Below the pieces are notes generated by a model. The model did no database searches, was not told where the DNA came from, and saw only the letters and a list, made by a program, of their open reading frames with translations. Below are positions 1 through 8,038 of a stretch of 36,943 nucleotides of DNA, piece by piece. How positions within the stretch are numbered: the first letter of the stretch is position 1; each line of letters begins with the position of its first letter. The translations under genes were made by a program, and so were the position numbers. The stretch lies in the NCBI GenBank assembly GCA_036496425.1, contig DASXLG010000036.1:1-36943 (forward strand), read 5' to 3'. Origin of the DNA: Terriglobia bacterium (GTDB taxonomy: Bacteria > Acidobacteriota > Terriglobia > 20CM-2-55-15).

Positions 1-279
1 GTGGTATTGCTGAAAAACGAAACCGATGTAGCGCTTGTTGAGCTCGATACGGTCTTTCGGCTTCATCTTGTGGACCGCTTCGCTGAGGAAGTAAAACTCG
101 CCCTGCCAGTTGCTGTCGAGCATTCCGAGGATTGCGAGCAGCGTGGACTTTCCCGCACCGGACGGCCCCATGATCGTGACGAAGTCGCCCTGTTTGATGT
201 CGACGCTGATCCGGCGCAGGACGAATGTCTTGCCTGCAGCGGTCTCGTAGAATTTTTCCAGATTGCGAAGTTCGATCAT
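1..279 (-). CDS. ABC transporter ATP-binding protein, partial (N-terminal 93 residues)
   Basis: This minus-strand gene starts with ATG at 277-279 and runs off the left edge of the window. The visible part begins MIELRNLEKFYETAAGK and carries a Walker A motif (GPSGAGKST, about residues 37-45) and a Q-loop (FVFQQYH, about residues 87-93). The signature, Walker B and H-loop lie outside the window. The pattern is that of LolD/MacB-type ATPases, which power MacB or FtsX-like permeases at the inner membrane. It starts only 4 nt after the stop of the preceding ATPase gene, so it belongs to the TolC-HlyD-ATPase operon. A second ATPase in a row suggests that one or more permease genes follow beyond the edge. 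The domain call is firm; the exported substrate is unknown. Confidence 0.88.
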   Translation of the reverse strand, partial: MIELRNLEKFYETAAGKTFVLRRISVDIKQGDFVTIMGPSGAGKSTLLAILGMLDSNWQGEFYFLSEAVHKMKPKDRIELNKRYIGFVFQQYH

Positions 280-283
280 ATTT

Positions 284-985
284 TCAGTGCGCAGTCTGCT
301 CTTCCAGGAACGCCTCGTCGACGACACGACCGTCGAACAGATGGATGGTGCGTTCGGCGTAGCGCGCATAGCGCGGATCGTGGGTGACCATGCAGATCGT
401 CGCTCCTTCGCGATGCAGTTCGCGGAGAAGGTCCATGACGGCTTCGCCGTTTCTGGAATCGAGGTTTCCTGTCGGTTCATCCGCCAGCAGGATAGCCGGC
501 TGCCCGCCGAGAGCGCGGGCAACGGCGACGCGCTGCTGCTGACCTCCGGAAAGCTGCGACGGATAGTGCTTGATGCGGTGCGCCATCCCGACCTTCTCGA
601 GCGATTCGAGCACGCGCTTCTTGCGCTCCGAAGAAGGCATGCCGCGATACGTCAAAGGAAGCTCGACGTTTTCATAAACCGTGAGATCGCCGATCAGATT
701 GAACGCCTGAAAGATGAATCCGATCTCGCGATTGCGCACCCGCGCGCGTTCACTCATCGAGAGATCCTGAACCGGCTTCGCGTTCAGAAGGTACGCGCCT
801 TCCGACGGGCTGTCCAGCAATCCCAGGATGGAGAGCAGCGTGGATTTTCCGCAGCCCGAAGGGCCGGAAATCGAGATGTACTCGCCGCGTCTGATTTCAA
901 GATCGACGCCCGCAAGCGCGTGCGTTTCCACTTCATCGGTCAGGAAAACCTTCTTCAGGCCCTCGAGATGTATGACATTGTCCAT
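284..985 (-). CDS. ABC transporter ATP-binding protein, LolD/MacB type
   Basis: A complete ABC ATPase with every nucleotide-binding motif: Walker A GPSGCGKST, Q-loop FIFQAFNL, signature LSGGQQQR, Walker B ILLADEPTGNLD and the switch histidine in MVTHD. These features place it with LolD/MacB/FtsE-type ATPases, which couple ATP hydrolysis to permeases that work mechanically across the periplasm. I chose ATG at 985 (MDNVIHLEGLKKVF), which gives the usual family N-terminus and has AGGG about 11 nt upstream. A TTG six codons earlier (1003) would instead overlap the stop of the adaptor gene by 4 nt. It sits directly after the HlyD-type adaptor and 4 nt before a second, paralogous ATPase. The substrate cannot be told from sequence. 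Confidence 0.93.
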   Translation of the reverse strand: MDNVIHLEGLKKVFLTDEVETHALAGVDLEIRRGEYISISGPSGCGKSTLLSILGLLDSPSEGAYLLNAKPVQDLSMSERARVRNREIGFIFQAFNLIGDLTVYENVELPLTYRGMPSSERKKRVLESLEKVGMAHRIKHYPSQLSGGQQQRVAVARALGGQPAILLADEPTGNLDSRNGEAVMDLLRELHREGATICMVTHDPRYARYAERTIHLFDGRVVDEAFLEEQTAH

Positions 986-999
986 GGTCGTCTTCGCCC

Positions 1000-2253
1000 T
1001 CAATTAAGTCTCACGCGATCGTAGGCATCCCACGCGGACATATCCGACAGGATGACCTGTTCTCCCTCGTGCAGACCGTCCAGTACTTCGATTTGATTCA
1101 CCGAGCTGCGCCCGAGTTTCACCTGGACTCGATGCGCTTCCCCGTTCGCCGTCACCTTGAACATGCCGACCGTGCTGTCCGCCTGCCCGTAGGCGGGACG
1201 GCCGACATACAGAACATCTACGAGACGTTCCAGGTCGATTGTTCCATCTACGCTGAGATCGGGCCGCGCAATTTTGGAATAATCCCCGATAAGATGCACA
1301 TCGACCTTCACTTGTCCATTGACGGCAGCCGGGTCGATTCGGATGACCTGTCCCGGAATAATTCCGTTCCGGGTATCGATCGACGCCATCTGCCCGATGG
1401 TGACGTCCTTCACCTGAGTCTCCGCAATCTGCACTTCCGCTTTCAGCCTGCCGGGCTCCGCGACCTTCGCCAGAATTGTGCCGGGGGCGACGTGCTGACC
1501 GGCCTCCACCGGCACCTGTTGGACAATACCGACAGCGCCCGCCCGAACGTTGAGCTCGTCGAGTTGTTTCTTCCGCAGATCGTAGGCCGCGCGAAGCTGA
1601 TCGACTTTCACCTGTTGAGCGGCGATTCGCGCTTCAGCCGACTGCGAGTTGACCGCAACCTTTTTCTTCTCCATTTCATTCTTGGCCGCCAGTTCACGAG
1701 CGGACTCCTGCGATTTTTTGAGAATCACGTCCGCGATCAAGCCATCCTTATTGAGCTCCTGGTTGGCTTCGAAATCCAGCTTGGCGCGGTTGTAGTCGCC
1801 TTCGACGCCGGCCTGCGCGGCCTGCTGGTTGAGGATATCGGTCTGGAGCGTCGCCCGAAGGTTCGCGAGATCGGCTTCGGCGCCTTTGACCGCGAGTTCC
1901 GCATCGGTGGCGCGCTGGAGCACATCGGGACTGCTGAGAACCAGAATGATGCTGTTGGCGGAAACGCTGTCGCCGGCACGGGCCTTGACCTCTTCGATGA
2001 TGGCGTCCTCGGTCGCCGGGATCCAGCGAACTTCTTCGGGAACCAGAGTTCCAATGCCGTGCACCTGCCGCAGCATTTCTCCGCGCTTCACCGTGTCCCG
2101 CCAGACCGTCGCGCTGTCGACCGAAGGCGCGGCGGGCTTCATGCGCGACAGACCCAGGCTGACGGCGGCGATCGCGATCAGCGCGAGAATCAAAAGGACC
2201 GCGCGCTTGATTTTCTTATTCCGCGCTACGGACTGTGGACGTGCAACATCCAT
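1000..2253 (-). CDS. HlyD/MacA-family periplasmic adaptor subunit
   Basis: A membrane-fusion protein of 417 residues that would link an inner-membrane ABC permease to the TolC channel. A short basic N-terminus is followed by one membrane anchor (about residues 17-35, rich in L, I and A). A lipoyl-like half-motif, a long alpha-hairpin (about residues 120-235, rich in A, E, K and Q), the second lipoyl half (AGQHVAPGTILAKV) and beta-barrel segments follow. The ATG at 2253 has an excellent Shine-Dalgarno (GGGAGGG, about 6 nt away). The first 38 nt overlap the 3' end of the TolC-like gene in another frame, so translation is probably coupled. MacA-like is the best comparison because ATPases follow; an RND partner is less likely. 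Confidence 0.92.
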   Translation of the reverse strand: MDVARPQSVARNKKIKRAVLLILALIAIAAVSLGLSRMKPAAPSVDSATVWRDTVKRGEMLRQVHGIGTLVPEEVRWIPATEDAIIEEVKARAGDSVSANSIILVLSSPDVLQRATDAELAVKGAEADLANLRATLQTDILNQQAAQAGVEGDYNRAKLDFEANQELNKDGLIADVILKKSQESARELAAKNEMEKKKVAVNSQSAEARIAAQQVKVDQLRAAYDLRKKQLDELNVRAGAVGIVQQVPVEAGQHVAPGTILAKVAEPGRLKAEVQIAETQVKDVTIGQMASIDTRNGIIPGQVIRIDPAAVNGQVKVDVHLIGDYSKIARPDLSVDGTIDLERLVDVLYVGRPAYGQADSTVGMFKVTANGEAHRVQVKLGRSSVNQIEVLDGLHEGEQVILSDMSAWDAYDRVRLN

Positions 2254-3925
2254 AATTCCCTCCCGCGGCCAGTTTCTCGATCTCGATATTATTCTTTCTC
2301 AATGTTCTTCCTACAGCCCTATCGTAATCGACAAGGGCTTTCGAATAATTGACGAGCGCCTGAATGTGCGTCGTCTCGGCATCGGTCACATTGCGCTGCT
2401 CCTCCAGAACGAACCGGAGCTGCGAGATGCCGAGCTGAAATTTTTTCTGCTCCGCCTCAAGCTGCAGACCGGCCAGTTCCAAGGCTTTTTCCGCCGCGGC
2501 GATCTGGGCCTTGTTCATGATGACGGCCGTCTGGGCGTTGCGGACTTCTAATGCGATCTGCTGCGCGGTCTGCGTCCGCTTCGCCTGCAACGCATCTTTC
2601 TGGGTAACCGCCCGGGCATTGTCGGCGCGAGCGGCTTTGTTGGTGAGCGGAATCGAAATATTGAAGCCGACCGAGTAGCCCGTGTAGTTATAGCCGAACA
2701 ACTGTCCGAATGCATTGCCCAGGCCGCCGTTGATCACCGAAACGATATCGGACCCGCCCAGCCCCGACCGGATCGTTTGAACGCCCCCGACACCGCTCTG
2801 GGTATAACTGCCGCCGACGGTCAGATTCGGCAGCAACTGATTCCTGGTGTACTGGACATCGATATCGCTGTTCTGGAGCAGCACATCCAGCTGCCGCATT
2901 TCCGGCCGGCTTTCAAGCGCGGATTTGATGGCATCGCCGATGGGCATGAGGTCGTCATCCTGCGGCTGGCGGGGCATCTCGATCGGATTGATTTGCGCGG
3001 AGACCAACGCCGGGTCGCCAAAACTCGTGATGATTTTCTTGACCTGGTCCTGGGTCTGATCGGCGACGTACGTGGTCGTGACCATTTGAACTTCACGCTG
3101 CGCGACCTCCGACTCCGCCTGAACGACCTCGATGCGGGCCATGGTTCCGATCTGCACCTGCCGTTTGTTGTCGGACAGCGTCTTCTGCGCCAGATCGAGC
3201 GCCGCCTTGTGAACCTTGATATTTTCGCGCTGGTAGACGAGGTCCCAATACATCTGCTGGGCCGCAGTCACGAGATCGATGGTCTGCATCTCGAAACCAA
3301 TGTCCGACATCTTCTGGTTGTTTTTCTGGATGCGGATCAGATGCGAATTGATATTGCGGCCGAAGTTCTGCAGCAATGGCTGGAGAGCGGAATAGGTGAC
3401 GTTGCCCGAATAGTACGGGTTGAAGGTGCTGAAAGCGCTATTCGACGAATTGCGATTCACGTTCAGATTGACGCTCAATTGGGTGCCGGCCTGAAGCGTC
3501 TGGCCATAGCCGATCGAGTAATAATGGCTGAGCGAACTCAACGAACTCGCGCCACTGAGCTGCGATGCCGAAGGCGTGGTGCTCCGCACCACTTGCCCTC
3601 CGACGTTCAACCTGGGCTCGAAAGGCAGGAACAGCGTGTTAACGATGTATTCCTGAGCAATCGGGTTGAACCGGTTCACCGTCACATCGAGATTGCTTGC
3701 CAGCATCAGGTGAACAATATCGGAAACCGAAAGCGGCAACGCCCCCTGCTGGACCATCGGCTGCCAGGGCTCGCCCGAACCCGGCGGATTCACGCCATAC
3801 GGCGTGGCGAGGTTCAGCGGTTTGTAACGACTCAAAAACTGTCCCACCCAGTTGGATTGGGCAGACAGGCTCGTCGCGAATACGATGAGGAGGCCGGCGG
3901 CAATAAATGCTTTGATCTTCAACAT
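2216..3925 (-). CDS. TolC-family outer-membrane efflux protein
   Basis: A 569-residue outer-membrane factor. Residues 1-22 form a signal peptide (basic start, hydrophobic core, cleavage near LSAQ). The mature part has two helical OEP repeats, seen as long A/Q/E-rich stretches near residues 240-290 and 440-500, and Asn/Ser/Tyr-rich strand segments near residues 130-190 and 365-415. The latter matches the duplicated TolC architecture (two strands plus two long helices per half). ATG at 3925 has AGGGAA 8 nt upstream. It is the first gene of the minus-strand efflux operon and overlaps the adaptor gene by 38 nt. It is divergent from a sigma-54 activator and kinase, which are probably its regulators. 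The substrate is unknown. Confidence 0.93.
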   Translation of the reverse strand: MLKIKAFIAAGLLIVFATSLSAQSNWVGQFLSRYKPLNLATPYGVNPPGSGEPWQPMVQQGALPLSVSDIVHLMLASNLDVTVNRFNPIAQEYIVNTLFLPFEPRLNVGGQVVRSTTPSASQLSGASSLSSLSHYYSIGYGQTLQAGTQLSVNLNVNRNSSNSAFSTFNPYYSGNVTYSALQPLLQNFGRNINSHLIRIQKNNQKMSDIGFEMQTIDLVTAAQQMYWDLVYQRENIKVHKAALDLAQKTLSDNKRQVQIGTMARIEVVQAESEVAQREVQMVTTTYVADQTQDQVKKIITSFGDPALVSAQINPIEMPRQPQDDDLMPIGDAIKSALESRPEMRQLDVLLQNSDIDVQYTRNQLLPNLTVGGSYTQSGVGGVQTIRSGLGGSDIVSVINGGLGNAFGQLFGYNYTGYSVGFNISIPLTNKAARADNARAVTQKDALQAKRTQTAQQIALEVRNAQTAVIMNKAQIAAAEKALELAGLQLEAEQKKFQLGISQLRFVLEEQRNVTDAETTHIQALVNYSKALVDYDRAVGRTLRKNNIEIEKLAAGGNYGCCTSTVRSAE

Positions 3926-4062
3926 GCCGAGTTCCCTAAAGCACCCATAAAACCATTCCGATCTGCTGGATTATCAACGACGTAGCTGCTGATCCTCAGC
4001 CGCAGGTGTCCGCTATTGGGACGGCGGTTCGCGGGACCGAACAGTCTCCAAACCCCTTCCCG

Positions 4063-4076
4063 ACGTAAATATACGT
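4063..4076. promoter_or_regulatory. Short dyad in the efflux/sigma-54 regulator divergent region
   Basis: A perfect inverted repeat ACGTA-N4-TACGT lies in the 235-bp divergent region between the TolC operon and the sigma-54 activator gene, about 20 bp upstream of the sigma-54-like promoter at 4096. Its position would suit an activator or repressor site. It is short and AT-rich, so chance cannot be excluded. No second copy was found nearby, which weakens a sigma-54 enhancer reading. Confidence 0.25.
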
Positions 4077-4095
4077 AAACAGCGGCAAAAGAGTT

Positions 4096-4111
4096 TGGAA
4101 CGAAACTCGCG
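4096..4111 (+). promoter_or_regulatory. Candidate sigma-54 promoter (-24/-12)
   Basis: TGGAACG-N4-TCGCG matches the sigma-54 consensus TGGCACG-N4-TTGCW at the invariant GG (4097-4098) and GC (4109-4110) with the obligatory 10-nt spacing. The -24 part matches 6 of 7 positions and the -12 part is weaker. It lies 50 bp upstream of the start of a sigma-54 activator gene and points towards it, giving a predicted leader of about 40 nt. Autoregulation of the activator would make sense. This is a by-eye match only. Confidence 0.4.
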
Positions 4112-4160
4112 AATGAAGGCGCTTCGATACGGCCAGGGAATTCTGTATCCTTCACACGTC

Positions 4161-5531
4161 ATGAAGACTTCTTCACCTCGCGTTCTGATCGCCGACGACC
4201 AGACGGATGTACTGGAAGCCCTCCGGCTTCTCTTGAAGTCCGAGGGTTATCAGCTCGAGTCCGCGAGTTCACCGTCCGCTATCATCAGCGCCCTCGACGC
4301 CCGCGACTTCGACGCGGTCCTGATGGATCTGAACTACACGCGGGACACAACGTCGGGCGCCGAAGGCCTTGAAGTTGTTTCACGCATCCATGGCATGGAT
4401 GCGACATTGCCGGTCGTTGTGATGACGGCGTGGGGCAGCATCGAACTTGCGGTCGAAGCGATACGGCGCGGGGCGCGGGACTTCGTACAGAAACCGTGGG
4501 AGAATCCGCGGCTTCTTACGATTCTCGGCACCCAGGTCGAACTCGGGCGCAGCCTGCGCAAAGAACAGCGACTCGAAGCGGAAAACGAAATACTCCGGGC
4601 TGAGGGCCGGCCGGCATTCATTGCGCAGGCGCCGTCGATGCAGCCGGTGCTGCAGCTCATCTCCCGCATCGGGCCTTCCGACGCCAACGTGCTCATCACC
4701 GGCGAGCATGGCACCGGAAAGGAAGTCGTTGCAAAAACGCTTCATGCGCTATCGAATCGCGCATCGACACTGATGGTGACCGTAAACGTGGGAGGCCTGC
4801 CGGAGGGTGTGTTCGAAAGCGAGATGTTCGGGCATGTCAAGGGAGCTTTCACGGATGCCAAAACCGACAGAGTGGGACGGTTTGACCTGGCGGACGGTGG
4901 GACTTTATTCCTCGATGAAATTGCCAACGTTCCCGTGAATCAACAGGCAAAGCTGCTTCGCGTCCTCGAGACCGGAGAGCTCGAACGCGTGGGCTCGTCG
5001 AAGACGCATCGAGTGGACGCGCGCATCATCTCTGCGACCAACGCCAATCTCGGCGAAGAGGTTTCGGCGGGACGTTTTCGCGGAGATCTCCTGTTCCGGT
5101 TGAATACGATCGAAATTCACCTGCCGCCGTTGCGCGACCGGCGCGAGGACATCCCCGCTCTGGCGGCGCACTTTCTCGGAGTGCATGCCGCCCGCTATCG
5201 AAAACAATTGTCGGGCTTCGACCAGGGAGCGATGCAGGCGCTGCTGCAGCACGCATGGCCCGGCAACGTCCGGGAACTGGATCATGCGGTTGAACGCGCT
5301 GTCCTGATGGCGCAAAAAACCGCAATCATGGCGGGAGATCTCGGTATCGGCGGCGGACGCGAGTCTTCGATTCCACAGGCGCGGCTCGAAGACATGAGCA
5401 TGGAAGACGTGGAATCCTTCCTGATCCGGAAGGCGCTGGCGCGTTACGGCAACAACGTCAGCCAGGCCGCGAATGCCCTGGGATTGAGCCGCAGCGCGCT
5501 TTATCGGAGAATGCAACGGTATGGACTGTAG
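4161..5531 (+). CDS. Sigma-54-dependent response regulator (REC-AAA+-Fis HTH)
   Basis: A 456-residue NtrC-type activator. The receiver spans about residues 5-120, with phospho-acceptor D56, K111 and an extended loop after D56 ([15 protein letters not shown]). The AAA+ domain has Walker A GEHGTGKE (181-188), the sigma-54 contact loop GAFTDA (228-233, where the consensus is GAFTGA), Walker B LFLDE (249-253) and LFRL near residue 311. A Fis-type helix-turn-helix closes the protein (about 431-452). I chose ATG 4161 because [13 protein letters not shown] gives the normal receiver start; a TTG 22 codons earlier would overlap the candidate sigma-54 promoter. It is followed 40 nt later by its probable kinase and is divergent from the TolC efflux operon, its likely target. 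Confidence 0.93.
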   Translation: MKTSSPRVLIADDQTDVLEALRLLLKSEGYQLESASSPSAIISALDARDFDAVLMDLNYTRDTTSGAEGLEVVSRIHGMDATLPVVVMTAWGSIELAVEAIRRGARDFVQKPWENPRLLTILGTQVELGRSLRKEQRLEAENEILRAEGRPAFIAQAPSMQPVLQLISRIGPSDANVLITGEHGTGKEVVAKTLHALSNRASTLMVTVNVGGLPEGVFESEMFGHVKGAFTDAKTDRVGRFDLADGGTLFLDEIANVPVNQQAKLLRVLETGELERVGSSKTHRVDARIISATNANLGEEVSAGRFRGDLLFRLNTIEIHLPPLRDRREDIPALAAHFLGVHAARYRKQLSGFDQGAMQALLQHAWPGNVRELDHAVERAVLMAQKTAIMAGDLGIGGGRESSIPQARLEDMSMEDVESFLIRKALARYGNNVSQAANALGLSRSALYRRMQRYGL

Positions 5532-5555
5532 TCGCGGGCTTTAGCCCGCGGCTAC
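5528..5555. repeat. Palindromic repeat overlapping a stop codon
   Basis: A near-perfect hairpin with two 13-nt arms around a TT loop: GTAGTCGCGGGCT and AGCCCGCGGCTAC, with one T/C difference that would still pair as G-U in RNA. It contains the TAG stop of the sigma-54 activator (5529-5531) and ends 17 nt before the GTG start of the kinase gene, filling most of the 40-nt gap. Such GC-rich palindromes are typical of dispersed REP-like elements. I saw no second copy in this window. In mRNA it would form a strong stem between the two cistrons and could protect the 3' end or modulate expression of the kinase. Confidence 0.6.
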
Positions 5556-5571
5556 AACAGGATTTGAAACG

Positions 5572-6927
5572 GTGTTACTCAAACTCGACGTCGACAAATC
5601 GCGACGACAGTTTCGTCTGAGTTACGAACGCCGCATTTTTGCGCTCGCCGTTCTGGCAGGCCTGCCCGGAACCGTCGTTGCTCTCATCCTTCTATGGACG
5701 GGATCGTTCACCTCCCAGCTGCAATGGACGCTCACAATTCTTATCGCGCTACTCTGGCTCGGCCTGGCGGGCGAAATCCGCCAGCGCGTTGTCTTTTCGC
5801 TGCAGACGTTATCGAACATTCTCGCCGCGCTTCGCGAAGGCGACTACTCCATCCGCGGACGCAACTCGCGAAACGAGGATGCGCTTGCCGAGGTCACCCG
5901 CGAAGTGAACGGCCTCGCCGACACGCTGCGCGAGCAGCGCATGGACGCCATCGAAGCGACGACGCTTTTGCGTAAGGTCATGGAAGAAATCGACGTCGCT
6001 GTTTTCTCCTTTGACGGCGAAGACAAGCTAAGACTGGTGAACCGGGCAGGCGAACGGCTGTTGAGCCAACCTTCGGAACGTTTGATCGGATCGAGAGCCG
6101 AAGATATCGGACTTGCCGGTCTGTTGCATGAGGGCGGAAATTCCCGCGTGATCGATGCCGCTTTTGCCGGCGGCTCCGGACGATGGGAAGTCCGGCGCAG
6201 CGTCTTTCGCCAGGGCGGGTTGCCGCATCAATTGCTGGTTTTTTCGAACGTCAGCCGGGCGTTGAGAGAGGAAGAGCTGAGAGCCTGGCAGCGCATCGTC
6301 CGGGTCATCGGCCACGAACTGAACAATTCACTTGCCCCGATTAAATCGATATCGGGAAGCCTGACATCACTGCTCGATAAAAAACCGCGCCCGGACGATT
6401 GGGAACAGGACATGCAGCTTGGTCTTGGCGTGATCGGCTCGCGGGCCGAATCGCTCAGCCGTTTTATGGCCGCATATGCGCAGCTGGCCAAGCTTCCGCC
6501 GCCGAAGTACAGGGACGTGGATGCCGGCACACTGGTCCGCCGGGTCGCCGGCCTCGAAAGCCGAATGAAGGTGGCCGTGGACGCGGGCCCGGACCTCGCG
6601 ATTCATGCGGATCCCGATCAACTCGAACAACTGCTCATCAACCTGATCCGAAACGCCGCAGACGCTTCATTGGAAACCGGCGGCGGCGTTCACATCACCT
6701 GGGCGCTCACGGGACGCACGCTGGATATTGTCATCACAGACGACGGCCCGGGAATATCGAACACCGCCAACCTCTTCGTTCCCTTCTTCACCACGAAACC
6801 CAGCGGCTCCGGCATCGGGCTGGTCTTAAGCCGCCAGATTGCCGAAGCCCATGGCGGCTCGCTCACGCTCCAGAACCGGAAGGATGCGCGGGGATGCGAC
6901 GCCAGATTACAGCTGCGTCTGTCCTGA
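5572..6927 (+). CDS. Membrane sensor histidine kinase, NtrY-like
   Basis: A 451-residue kinase with two N-terminal membrane helices (about 23-43 and 51-68) and almost no periplasmic loop. A HAMP-like linker (about 70-125) and a PAS-like domain (about 130-230) follow. The H-box is GHELNNSLAPI with H248, the form seen in NtrB/NtrY kinases that serve sigma-54 activators. The ATPase domain has an N-box (LINLIRNAADAS, about 355-366), a G1 box (DDGPGIS) and a G2 box (GSGIGLVLS). The start is GTG at 5572 with AGGA 9 nt upstream. It is co-directional with the sigma-54 activator and is almost certainly its partner. The short sensor region suggests detection within the membrane or cytosol, for example envelope stress; that is inference. 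Confidence 0.92.
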   Translation: MLLKLDVDKSRRQFRLSYERRIFALAVLAGLPGTVVALILLWTGSFTSQLQWTLTILIALLWLGLAGEIRQRVVFSLQTLSNILAALREGDYSIRGRNSRNEDALAEVTREVNGLADTLREQRMDAIEATTLLRKVMEEIDVAVFSFDGEDKLRLVNRAGERLLSQPSERLIGSRAEDIGLAGLLHEGGNSRVIDAAFAGGSGRWEVRRSVFRQGGLPHQLLVFSNVSRALREEELRAWQRIVRVIGHELNNSLAPIKSISGSLTSLLDKKPRPDDWEQDMQLGLGVIGSRAESLSRFMAAYAQLAKLPPPKYRDVDAGTLVRRVAGLESRMKVAVDAGPDLAIHADPDQLEQLLINLIRNAADASLETGGGVHITWALTGRTLDIVITDDGPGISNTANLFVPFFTTKPSGSGIGLVLSRQIAEAHGGSLTLQNRKDARGCDARLQLRLS

Positions 6928-6937
6928 ATCGATCCAT

Positions 6938-7321
6938 TCAACATCCCCCGATATAGTCTTCGACAATCGCCTGCAGGCCTTCCGGCTCGACAGGTTTGGG
7001 CACACATTGGATGCAACCCGCCTGTAATGCCCGAGCGGCCCAATCGCCCTCGCAATGGGCAGAAACCGCGATCACGGGCGTGCGAGACAATGCCGGAATA
7101 GATAAAATTCGACGCGTCGCTTCGTAACCGTCCATGACGGGCATACGGATGTCCATTAAGATCAAATCCGGCTTGTGCTCGATTGCAGCCGCGACCGCCT
7201 CCAGACCATCCCGCGCCGTCAATGCGTTGCAGCCCGTGATGCGCAAGAGCGCCGCCACCAGGTTGGCGATATCCTCCGTGTCATCGACCACGAGAACTGT
7301 CTTACGTGCCTTATCGGACAT
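6938..7321 (-). CDS. Stand-alone response regulator receiver (CheY-like)
   Basis: A 127-residue single-domain receiver with the acidic pair D13-D14, phospho-acceptor D57 (LILMDIRMP), switch residue S87 and K109 (VPKP). It has no output domain, so it would act as a phosphate shuttle or by protein contact, as with DivK or Spo0F. It is convergent with the NtrY-like kinase (10-nt gap) and divergent from the next receiver gene. Several hybrid kinases nearby are possible partners. No convincing ribosome binding site precedes ATG 7321. Two cysteines near residues 103-106 (AGCIQCVP) just before the conserved lysine are unusual. Confidence 0.88.
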   Translation of the reverse strand: MSDKARKTVLVVDDTEDIANLVAALLRITGCNALTARDGLEAVAAAIEHKPDLILMDIRMPVMDGYEATRRILSIPALSRTPVIAVSAHCEGDWAARALQAGCIQCVPKPVEPEGLQAIVEDYIGGC

Positions 7322-7402
7322 GCATCTAAAGCTTATTCATGAGGACAGCGCAGACGCAAGCTGTCCGGGTTTCCGTACGAATGCGTACATAAGGAAATTC
7401 TA

Positions 7403-7849
7403 TTGAAAAACAGCCTTTCGACTATTACCTTCTTTACAGCTCTTATGCAGGAAGTCACACATAAGCCGCGTGTCGCGATTCTCGAAGACCACGACGACAC
7501 TCGGGAGATGCTGCGAATTGGCCTGGAAGCCCGTTTCGCGACGGTCGCTTATCGGAGCGCCGCTGAATTGCTCGACGCCCTGGAACGGGAAAATTTCTCG
7601 GCTATCGTGGCGGATATCATGCTGCCTGGTCTTGACGGGTTTGGATTTATCAAGATGATCCGCCAAAATGTGCGTTTCGCGGACATCTGCGTTATTGCCG
7701 TGACGGCTTTGGCTATGGCGAGTGATCGGGAAAAAGGCATCGCGGCCGGCTTCACGGCGTATCTGGTTAAACCGATCACCCCTGAAGAGATATCGACTGT
7801 TCTGTGGAATCATATCGGCCCTTCGCAAGACAAATCCCCCGCCGCCTGA
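7403..7849 (+). CDS. Stand-alone response regulator receiver
   Basis: A single receiver domain with D29/D31 in the acidic pocket (ILEDHDDT), phospho-acceptor D71 (IVADIMLPGLDG), T102 and K123 (YLVKPI), then a short tail. I kept the TTG start at 7403 because AAGGAA lies 6 nt upstream. ATG at 7445 (MQEVTHKPRVAIL) gives a tidier receiver N-terminus but has no visible ribosome binding site. The gene is divergent from the other stand-alone receiver and upstream of the MEDS-PAS kinase, with about 190 nt between. Without an output domain it probably acts within a phosphorelay. Confidence 0.85.
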   Translation: MKNSLSTITFFTALMQEVTHKPRVAILEDHDDTREMLRIGLEARFATVAYRSAAELLDALERENFSAIVADIMLPGLDGFGFIKMIRQNVRFADICVIAVTALAMASDREKGIAAGFTAYLVKPITPEEISTVLWNHIGPSQDKSPAA

Positions 7850-7971
7850 CGACAGCGCAAAGCCAGTTGTTCGATCCTTCCTCTGCCCGATGAATGGCAC
7901 CTGATTACCACCCCTATTTTTTGCTCCTAAAAGTGCTCGAGATGTCCATTCGCAGCTCCGATTTTTGCGCA

Positions 7972-7999
7972 GTTCGGCTGCCCGAACCGGTGCTACATT
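7972..7999 (+). promoter_or_regulatory. Possible promoter and operator dyad before the MEDS-PAS kinase
   Basis: An inverted repeat GTTCGG-N4-CCGAAC (7972-7987) is followed by TGCTACATT, which resembles an extended -10 element (TGn plus TACATT, 7994-7999), 40 nt before the start at 8039. No good -35 is present, as expected for an extended -10 promoter, and the dyad occupies the -35 position, so a bound regulator could block or aid polymerase. This rests on pattern reading alone. Confidence 0.25.
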
Positions 8000-8038
8000 T
8001 AAGGGACACGCGTTTTAATCCTGGGAGGTTGCCCCGCG

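Noticed and set aside
1069-2352. Long plus-strand open frame of 427 codons
   Set aside because: It lies antisense to the HlyD adaptor gene, which has clear domain motifs and a strong ribosome binding site. The antisense protein has no recognisable motif and the usual Arg/His/Asp bias of a shadow frame in GC-rich DNA.
3941-3954. Sigma-54-like GG-N10-GC on the minus strand before the TolC gene
   Set aside because: The spacing is right but the -24 box is poor, and transcription would begin only about 4 nt before the ATG, leaving the Shine-Dalgarno outside the message.
2777-3985. Plus-strand open frame of 402 codons
   Set aside because: Antisense to the TolC-family gene, with no domain signature. 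It is a shadow caused by GC-rich codon use.
3919-4155. Minus-strand open frame of 78 codons upstream of the TolC gene
   Set aside because: It overlaps the TolC start and the divergent promoter region, has no motif and no ribosome binding site.
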